Shown here in pieces: positions 57,537 through 64,000 of a stretch of DNA of 64,000 bases. The notes under the pieces are model-generated. The model searched no databases. It was not told the origin of the DNA and saw only the letters and a list, made by a program, of their open reading frames with translations. Every line of letters begins with the position of its first letter. Within the stretch, counting starts at the first letter, position 1. The DNA is from Acetivibrio saccincola (GTDB taxonomy: Bacteria > Bacillota > Clostridia > Acetivibrionales > Acetivibrionaceae): assembly GCF_002844395.1 (NCBI RefSeq), contig NZ_CP025197.1, positions 930,001-994,000 on the forward strand. The letters are read 5' to 3'. The position numbers and the translations under genes were made by a program.

Positions 57537-58591
57537 TCTCTCAATTCTTTTGGCACAACACTTGTCTTCTCATATACAGCATCAACCTTATATGGAAGTG
57601 AGAGAGGCAGCATATCAAGGTCTTGAGGAATAATCCTTTTCCTCCAATTAATTCCTCACTCTTTATTTTTTCCAAACCCTTTTGATTAATAAATTCTTCA
57701 ATTTTAGCATCTACATTCTCTATCTTTTCTGAAACGCTCTGGACATTTACTCTTGAAACTGAAAGCAATTTATCTGATACAATGATGCCATCCTTAAAAC
57801 CCTCTATTGAAGCTTCTGTATCAATGTCTATAATGCTGCTCAAGTCAAGGCCTTCAATTTTTTCATGCTGTTTGAAGCTCGGATCTAAAGGAACCCATAT
57901 TTTTTGGCCCTTCATAGGTCCTGCACCCCTGTAGTACTGATAAGGCACATAAGCTTCAACCCATACGTGTTCTGTTCTGACGTGAGATATCTTTCCGCCA
58001 CTGACGACAGAAACTGTTGGTATTCCAAGAGATGCCAGAATTCTCACTGCATCCTGTGGTGTTTCCCCTCCAGTTCATCCCATCACCTTCTCTACAGGTA
58101 TCTCAATTGTTCCTCTCACATATCGAGCAGGAATTCCTTTATATCGAAGAAGGGAAATAAGAAGCGATGCCTGGTCAATATCATTCCCTGCCATTTGGTC
58201 AAGGGTTCCCACTGCACCTTTTCTCGACCCGTAATATGCCTCGAAATTTATATTATTCCGGACATATTCATAAATCTCTATAACAGAATTTAAACTCTCA
58301 GCCAACTCTTTTATTTCTTCTGTAAATTGAGCTTCTGAAGTCTCTTTCAAATCTTCTTCTGCCGGTATATTTGAAAAAACTGAAGCCTTCTTTTCCGTCG
58401 AACTCATCTTATTTATACCGGTTATTTGTGTATCTTTTGACAATATAGAAGGTTCAACTTGTACATTTTTATGCGGTAGACTGCTACCTAAAGTCTGATT
58501 TGCCTGAACAGGCTTTATAAGCTTACCCAACTCTACAATCTTCTTTATTACTACTTTATGATAAAAAGATTTACATAATACAATATTTGTG
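57537..58591 (-). pseudogene. Transglutaminase-like gene fragment in IS91 copy 4
   Basis: It matches 28013-29068 and shares the in-frame TGA after VEKVMG. In addition a one-base deletion (CCTTTTCCTCC against CCTTTTCCCTCC in copy 2) shifts the frame after EELIGGK. It is therefore further decayed than the copy 2 version. Confidence 0.75.
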
Positions 58592-58645
58592 TTAAAACAT
58601 ATATAGAACATTTGTTCTATATATGTTTTAAGAGTGTGAGTACTA

Positions 58646-60094
58646 ATGCTTTATGAAAGTTCGAATAATCAGGGGATATATTCTCCAAGAGAGCCACGGA
58701 AAAATTATTATTATAGGTGCGTAGAAGAGAATTTTGAAGTTTTGGAGAGAGTGTGGGATGATAGGTACCAAAATACATACGGTTATTGGAGATCCCATAT
58801 TCTAGATGTTATATATGATTACCTTGATTGTGGGAATTTGCATCTAGGGTTTGCCCGTGTTAAGTGTGAAGATTGTAACAAGGAGTATCTATTGCCTTTT
58901 TCATGTAAACGGAGGGCGTTCTGTCCTTCATGTCATCAGAGAAGAGTAGTTGAATTTGGAGAGTTTTTATACACTGAGGTTTTAAAAGAAGTTTCCCACA
59001 GGCAGTGGGTCTTTAGTATACCCAAAAGACTTAGATGCTATTTTATGTATGACAGAAAGCTACTTGCAAAACTATCAAGATGTGCATGGAAAGTCTTATG
59101 TGATTATCTTAAAAGTTCATCTGGAGATAAAGATTCAGTTCCTGGTGTTGTTATAGCTGTACAAACATTTGGAGATTTTTTAAACTTTAATCCTCATTTA
59201 CATGTAATTGCAACAGATGGTTGTTTTAAAGGGGACGGAGATTTTATAAAATCAGTATTACCTCAAGGAAAAGATATTGAGAAGGTTTTTCAGTCAGAAG
59301 TACTAAAGATGCTCAAAAAAGAGGGGAAAATTAATCAATTTATTATAGATAACATGCTTAGTTGGGAAAATACTGGATTTAATGTTTATTGTGGGGAGGC
59401 AATATACGCAGAGGAACAGGAGAGTATTGAAAAACTTGCTCAATATGTAGTTCGTGCTCCAATTTCTCAGGAAAGAATGTTTTACATACCACCAGAAGAA
59501 AGTTCAAATGAAGTTGGGAAAATTATTTACAAGGGTAAAAATAGCAGAGAAATTCAAGCTTTTGATGCTTTGGATTGGTTAGCACGATTGGTAACTCATA
59601 TCCCAAATAAGGGAGAGCAATTTGTAAGATATTATGGTTATTATTCAAATAAGAGTAGAGGACAAAGGAAAAAAGCTGAGACAGATGATAAAGTACCTGC
59701 AATTGTAAGTAGTGATTTATCTAAAAAAGCTTTTCGTAAAAACTGGGCAAGACTTATTCAAAAGGTTTATAATGTTGATCCTCTAAAATGTAAATATTGC
59801 AATGGGAAAATGAGAATAATTTCGTTTGTAGAGGATGAAGAAACTATCGAGAAGATTTTGAAACATTTGAAGCTTTGGGGAATTCAGAATCATGATCCGC
59901 CTAATCATTTCAAAATACCACAACAATTTGAACATTTTATATTGGCCAATTCATTGCTAATTGGAAACAATGAAAAAAGTAATGAAAATATGGGCAAAAA
60001 TAAAGACGGTAATTATGAAGAACACAATTCTAATAATGTTTTTCCTGATTATGAAACTTGTGATGAAATGCCAAAATATGAGGACTGGTTTTAA
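58646..60094 (+). CDS. IS91-family HUH transposase (copy 4)
   Basis: 482 aa with all family motifs intact. It carries no private amino-acid change against the consensus of the four copies, so it is the best candidate for the active version. Confidence 0.9.
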   Translation: MLYESSNNQGIYSPREPRKNYYYRCVEENFEVLERVWDDRYQNTYGYWRSHILDVIYDYLDCGNLHLGFARVKCEDCNKEYLLPFSCKRRAFCPSCHQRRVVEFGEFLYTEVLKEVSHRQWVFSIPKRLRCYFMYDRKLLAKLSRCAWKVLCDYLKSSSGDKDSVPGVVIAVQTFGDFLNFNPHLHVIATDGCFKGDGDFIKSVLPQGKDIEKVFQSEVLKMLKKEGKINQFIIDNMLSWENTGFNVYCGEAIYAEEQESIEKLAQYVVRAPISQERMFYIPPEESSNEVGKIIYKGKNSREIQAFDALDWLARLVTHIPNKGEQFVRYYGYYSNKSRGQRKKAETDDKVPAIVSSDLSKKAFRKNWARLIQKVYNVDPLKCKYCNGKMRIISFVEDEETIEKILKHLKLWGIQNHDPPNHFKIPQQFEHFILANSLLIGNNEKSNENMGKNKDGNYEEHNSNNVFPDYETCDEMPKYEDWF

Positions 60095-60291
60095 AGAATA
60101 AATTCTTATAACCTTAAGTTTGTAGTGCTATTTTTTGTTTTGTGCAGGAGGTTCAATACTTAAAGATAATATTATTTTGGGATTATTATTTAAAAATGAA
60201 GCAAATGTATATTGTTTTGGATGATTTTTGATTTTAGTAGTGAAAAACAGAATTTAATATGATATTATGAAAAAAGCAAATACCTATCTAT

Positions 60292-61241
60292 TATCAAATA
60301 ACTTGATAATGAGTATTTTTAGAATATTTATTATTATCATGGAAGACGATAAAAAGTTGGCTTCTAGCCTAGCAAATAAATTATTTGATTTTGTCGAAGA
60401 AGTTACTATTGATGAATCTAAATTTTCTATGGGTGCGAAATCAATAATAGCACGTGAATATGCTTTTATTAATTATTACAGACCTGCATTAGCTGATAGG
60501 ATGATTGAATCATTTGATATAAATATTGATAGAGATTGTGCAAGATTAATGTGGGAAGAATTCCTTAAAATGGGTAAATGTAATGATGGTGTAATAAAAA
60601 AGTTGTTTGATAACTTTAAAAAATTGTATAGTGATATTTCGACAGAAGATGATGATTATATTGAAGCATTTTGTGATAAAGCTGTTTATATTGCAATTTT
60701 TTGTGAAATAGATGAAACAAAAGATAAAAAGTGGATAATAGAAATGATGAGTGTTGTAAGTGATCATGTTAGAGCGATTTTTGCAAAGGTACTTCGTAGA
60801 GAACTTTCTAGTCTTGATACAAATAAAAATGATCGACTATGGGATGATTGGATTCGTGATTATTTCAGTAATCGTAATAGGAATATTCCCATTAAACTTA
60901 GTACATCTGAGATAAATGAAATGATGTACTGGGTTTTTTGTTTTGATAAATATTTTAACGAAGTTGTAGAATATATAACTCAGAATGATATTTCATTTAA
61001 TATTTTTATAATACATGCTTTATGGAATGAGGGCAGGGACCTTATAAATAAGCATCCAGACAGTGTGGGTAAATATTTTTACCATTTGATAAAGGGTGTT
61101 TCAGCTCTATGTGCACCTTACGAAAAGAATTTAATTACAAAATTCAGTGGAAAAATTCTCAATAGTGTAAATGATAGTATTGTTAGAAATTTAATTGTAG
61201 AAGAATTGGTGCGGCTTGGTATTAAAATTGCTGATATGTAA
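60292..61241 (+). pseudogene. DUF4020-type C-terminal domain of a truncated (SIR2-associated) protein
   Basis: About 315 native codons (from SNNLIMSIFRIF on) show the DUF4020 pattern: DDWIRDYFSNRNRNIPIKLS, TSEINEMMYWVFCFDKYF and LINKHPDSVGKYFYHLIKG. DUF4020 is known as the C-terminal half of large SIR2-like proteins, some of which act in phage defence. The N-terminal SIR2 part is missing, replaced by the IS91 right end, from which an in-frame ATG at 60267 reads into it. The assignment is by pattern and moderately sure. Confidence 0.6.
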
Positions 61242-61337
61242 TGTGTAATACTCTATATAATAATGTATCTTTAAATTTTGTTAAAATCGTGTTGAAATTT
61301 TTTGAAGACTTAATTAAATTTTAAGGAGAGATGAACA

Positions 61338-61610
61338 ATGACAGAATATTATTTGACTGGTGATCAAGTTCTAGAAGTATCTATTCTAGAAGTATTACAT
61401 GAAATCGAAAGTGCAACTAATTTTTATATATATAAAAAAGTTCAAGAAAAGATGAATGTTAGCGAAAATGCTGTTTATTGTGCAATTGATAATCTTCATA
61501 GAAGGCTATTTATTTTATCTAATGAAGATATTACAAATAATGTTACTACTATAACAGGTAACTTTGAAAAAAAGTATTACTTAAACCCTGAAAAATGGAG
61601 TAAGAAATAA
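61338..61610 (+). CDS. Small hypothetical protein, winged-helix-like
   Basis: The 90-aa product (MTEYYLTGDQVLEVSILEVL onward) is helical, with a NVSENAVYCAIDNLHRRLF stretch that looks like a recognition helix and a beta-hairpin tail. It may be a small DNA-binding regulator. AAGGAGAG precedes the ATG. It lies 96 bp after the DUF4020 fragment, in the same direction. Confidence 0.5.
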   Translation: MTEYYLTGDQVLEVSILEVLHEIESATNFYIYKKVQEKMNVSENAVYCAIDNLHRRLFILSNEDITNNVTTITGNFEKKYYLNPEKWSKK

Positions 61611-61853
61611 AATTGATTTTTTTGAAAGGCCATATCGATTTTTTTATTAATCCAAATGTGAAGCTATAACTTGAATTTTAACACAATATCTTGTTGGTAA
61701 GCCTGACCTGGTGGTATAACTTTTATATCCATAAATTGAACCGCTATAGCCGTAAACTTATGATGACGATCGTATATAGATTAAATAAATAATATCAGTG
61801 TTGTGTAAGGGTAAGGAATGTTTTTATAATTAAACCTAAAGGAGAAAAAGTAA

Positions 61854-62024
61854 ATGGCAAATATATCAGGACCTCAACCAGAAATAAAATACTGCCCAAT
61901 TTGTAAAGGAGACCTTCAAAATGTTCCAAGAGATAAAATGAAAACAAAAAAAGGGCCGGAACACACGCATACTTATGACTGTTTAAAATGTAGTAATAGG
62001 TTCGAAATAAATCAAGCACAATAA
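61854..62024 (+). CDS. 56-residue zinc-ribbon protein
   Basis: This short gene starts after AAAGGAGA and encodes MANISGPQPEIKYCPICKGD onward with CPIC and CLKC pairs 29 residues apart plus a HTH-containing spacer (EHTHTYDC). The pattern is a treble-clef or zinc-ribbon mini-protein. Function unknown. Part of the small-gene island right of IS91 copy 4. Confidence 0.65.
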   Translation: MANISGPQPEIKYCPICKGDLQNVPRDKMKTKKGPEHTHTYDCLKCSNRFEINQAQ

Positions 62025-62171
62025 TAGATTATTAATTTATATATCATTATAATATTTCAAAAAGGTATACATTTTTGGTTACTTTAAAAAGTGCTAAAAG
62101 GGTATTTATTTTGTGTTCGAAAAGGTATGAAATTAATTTATGAATATATTCAAAAATTAACACACCTTTTT

Positions 62172-62251
62172 GTAAGTGCTTCAAAAGATGACGTATAGCA
62201 ATATAACTATCATTGCGATAAGCTAATGCTGTCATTTTTTGAAGCACTTAC
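62172..62251. repeat. 21-bp near-perfect inverted repeat (MITE-like)
   Basis: Arms at 62172-62192 and 62231-62251 (outer end GTAAGTGCTTCAAAA) match in 20 of 21 positions around a 38-nt loop. An 80-bp palindromic unit in AT-rich DNA suggests a small non-autonomous element or IS scar. The rest of 62025-62370 shows no gene. Confidence 0.6.
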
Positions 62252-62370
62252 TGTATATATAATCCAATTTCATATAAAAGTATCCTTGTTTTATTCCGAT
62301 ATGATTAATAATAAATCAAAAAAATTACCTTTAATATTAACAATGCGACTTTTAGGATGGTGATATACAC

Positions 62371-63093
62371 ATGACAATAAAGCAAACAATAATTGCAGTT
62401 GCTATAACAATGTTAATTAGTTTTGGTATAGGTATTAGTCTTATATTCTTTTCTCTTTCACAAAACAGAAGTCCGAAAACAACCTATGTTTCTGTATCAA
62501 CTACATCAACATCTTCAATTACATCGCTTCCTACACATAACAATGCAAATTACACTACAGCAACATCTTCAACAGTTACATCGCTTCCTACACATAATAA
62601 TGCAAATTACACTACATCAACATTTTCAACAATTACATCGCTTCCTACTCCTAAAGCAAGTGTAGTAGAATCAAAAAAGTTTGAACCATTTAGAATTGAG
62701 TTCGAATATGTTCATGAATATAATAACTATTATCAGGGAGATGCTTATATTTATAATAATACCGATTATATTATCTCACAAATTTATCTTATAATACCTT
62801 ATTATTATGATTTTTTTTGGATAGTAGGAAACCGCCGTTACTTAAGTGAAGCTACAGGGGGCAGTAAGTATGGTCTGTCTATTTATGAAGAGGAAGCAGA
62901 AAAGAGAGAATATAAGCAGTATTTTCTCAGAAAAAAATTTTACATAAAAATAGAAGTAGGTACTGAGAATTATCGGATTAATGCAAAAGACGCATATGTA
63001 GTTAGCTTTGATGCTATAGTTGACGGACAAAAAAAGCGTTTTAAGATCGATTATGAAAATCAAAAAATAGTTGAAGATAAGGAACAGAATTAA
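62371..63093 (+). CDS. Membrane-anchored protein with Ser/Thr repeat stalk
   Basis: The 240-aa protein has an N-terminal membrane helix (residues 8-28, IIAVAITMLISFGIGISLI) without lipobox. A stalk of 19-residue repeats (TSLPTHNNANYTT, 57-bp DNA units from 62521) follows, then a C-terminal beta-rich domain of about 130 aa (FRIEFEYVHEYNNYYQGDAY, NNTDYIISQIYLI) that looks like an Ig-like or FxLYD-type extracellular domain. Function unknown. Confidence 0.7.
   Translation: MTIKQTIIAVAITMLISFGIGISLIFFSLSQNRSPKTTYVSVSTTSTSSITSLPTHNNANYTTATSSTVTSLPTHNNANYTTSTFSTITSLPTPKASVVESKKFEPFRIEFEYVHEYNNYYQGDAYIYNNTDYIISQIYLIIPYYYDFFWIVGNRRYLSEATGGSKYGLSIYEEEAEKREYKQYFLRKKFYIKIEVGTENYRINAKDAYVVSFDAIVDGQKKRFKIDYENQKIVEDKEQN
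62521..62645. repeat. 57-bp in-frame repeat in the stalk
   Basis: ACATCGCTTCCTAC recurs at 62521, 62578 and 62635, with almost identical DNA between the first two. Length variation would keep the frame. Confidence 0.85.
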
Positions 63094-63324
63094 ATTAAGC
63101 TGTATAAAATAATATACACTAAAATCTTATTTTCATTAGCATATTATTACATATTATTAATATTTAAATATGTATTCCATATAATTACATACATGCGTTA
63201 GCCGTGAGAGGATTTAGAGGATTTTTCAATGTCTTTAATCTACTAGGTCTTTCAATTCGTAAATTCTTATATATTGTACGATATATGCTGTAATTTTATG
63301 TAAGTTCTTAACATCTATTAAAGT

Positions 63325-63636
63325 TCATTTTGAATTATCATTTTCTACAGAATTTTCTTCAATGTTAATTTCTTCTACCCCATACATTTCCATTATTTCC
63401 ATGCATTGCTGAGACATATCACTATCCTTATGAAGGGCTTTGAATGAACAGCCTCTAATCATTAATCCGGATGTGTTTATAATACTTCTTATGCATTCAC
63501 CTGTTAATACATCCCATTCCGTTATGCTCTTACCCCAAGAAGTAGATAGTATACGTTTGCCATCCATACTGTACATTGCTCTATAAACAGACGAAAAATG
63601 ACCTTTATAGCTTCTTATGCGTTCACCCGTTACGGC
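63325..63636 (-). pseudogene. WD40 repeat protein remnant
   Basis: The open frame encodes the end of one WD repeat (VTGERIRSYKGHFSSVYRAM), a full blade (SMDGKRILSTSWGKSITEWD) and the start of another (VLTGECIRSI), then an acidic tail. A TAA lies directly upstream (63637-63639), so the N-terminal blades are missing. Fewer than two blades cannot form a propeller. Confidence 0.7.
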
Positions 63637-64000
63637 TTATTTGTAAATTATATAATAGTCAACTAAGAAAAACCATTATATAAAAATAGTATATAATTAT
63701 TTTTATATTTTGTCTATCCAATAAAAATAAAAAACTAAGTTTTGAATGCAATCATTGCACAAACAACATATCCTATGATAATATGTTATTGAAAAATACT
63801 ACTTGTATTTTTTTATTCAAATTTTACTTTTGAAATTTGGAAATAATTTTAGACATTTCTTGGCTATCGACAAGGGAAGCTAACGAAAGCTAAAAAAGAT
63901 GATATGAGAATATGTATTATAGATTAAACTCAATCAAGGATAAAACATGCCGTGTTTTTGCTGCATCATTTTGTGTGAGCTTAGATGTTGAAATTTAGGA
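63637..64000. other. AT-rich sequence without recognisable content
   Basis: No gene, RNA or ordered repeat seen in the last 364 bp of the window. Confidence 0.5.

Larger units (their letters stand above)
57136..60291 (+). mobile_element. IS91-family element copy 4 with the same 1.5-kb passenger
   Basis: Nearly identical to 27612-30768, including passenger genes, except for a one-base deletion near 57641 and a few substitutions. Homology begins at AATAAATG, three bases before the integrase ATG, leaving out the integrase ribosome site that copy 2 retains. The right end cuts a DUF4020 gene. Confidence 0.88.

Noticed and set aside
60267-61241. A complete 324-residue gene starting at 60267
   Set aside because: Its first codons are IS91 sequence shared with 41737-41760. 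There is no ribosome site, so it is a chimeric opening.

Overview
The window is low-GC, Gram-positive-type DNA: strong AGGAGG-like ribosome binding sites, SLH (S-layer homology) domains behind Thr/Pro-rich linkers, HelD, ClpB, and insertion sequences common in Clostridia. A cellulolytic clostridium of the Acetivibrio/Hungateiclostridium type fits best, but this is inferred from gene style, not from a marker gene.

Region 1 (1-10385) is ordinary chromosome: the tail of a membrane protein, a GH130 mannoside phosphorylase-like gene divergent from a GT4 glycosyltransferase, helD, a DnaJ/CbpA-type co-chaperone and clpB. Three of these genes are followed directly by fresh short-period tandem repeats. 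A structured-RNA candidate precedes a small ORF that is cut by an IS66 element.

Region 2 (10386-41761) is an insertion-sequence graveyard. In three separate cases one element sits inside another, and removing the inner element plus one target duplication restores the outer reading frame: a 3.4-kb Tn7/Mu-like element in IS66 tnpB (12419-15827), a 2.26-kb DDE element in another DDE transposase (24647-26905), and an ISLre2 in an ISLre2 (34567-36636, 9-bp duplication; the outer copy has its own 9-bp duplication). Three of the four IS91-family (rolling-circle, HUH) copies of the window lie here; the fourth is at 57136-60291. All four point the same way and are nearly identical. Their right end is fixed and their left end variable, with pieces of captured genes (transglutaminase, integrase, perhaps DUF4349). 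Between the elements lie an SLH-gene stub, a 1190-codon CLCA-like surface protein broken by one amber codon, a lipoprotein made of 99-bp repeats, a truncated C39-peptidase ABC exporter, a tRNA-Ala(GGC) and a DUF503 gene.

Region 3 (41762-56642) is a glycan gene cluster for a pseudaminic-acid-type nonulosonate: pseB (truncated), pseC, pseH, pseG, pseI and an SpsF-type cytidylyltransferase. It also holds two acyl-carrier-protein systems (KASIII-ACP-SDR and ACP-FkbH), a methyltransferase, an AAC(3)-like acyltransferase and a DUF4910 aminopeptidase-like gene. The set recalls the Campylobacter jejuni flagellin locus that makes glyceric-acid-modified pseudaminic acid. The pathway is headless here: an IS91 copy removed the catalytic half of pseB. 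Remnants show that a pseB-spsF-acyltransferase cassette was once duplicated and that the two copies decayed in complementary fashion.

Region 4 (56643-64000) holds a gene cut by IS91 copy 4, that copy with its 1.5-kb passenger, the C-terminal part of a DUF4020 (SIR2-associated) protein, small hypothetical and zinc-ribbon proteins, a membrane-anchored repeat protein and a WD40 remnant. It looks like a decayed accessory or defence island. I saw nothing in 63637-64000.
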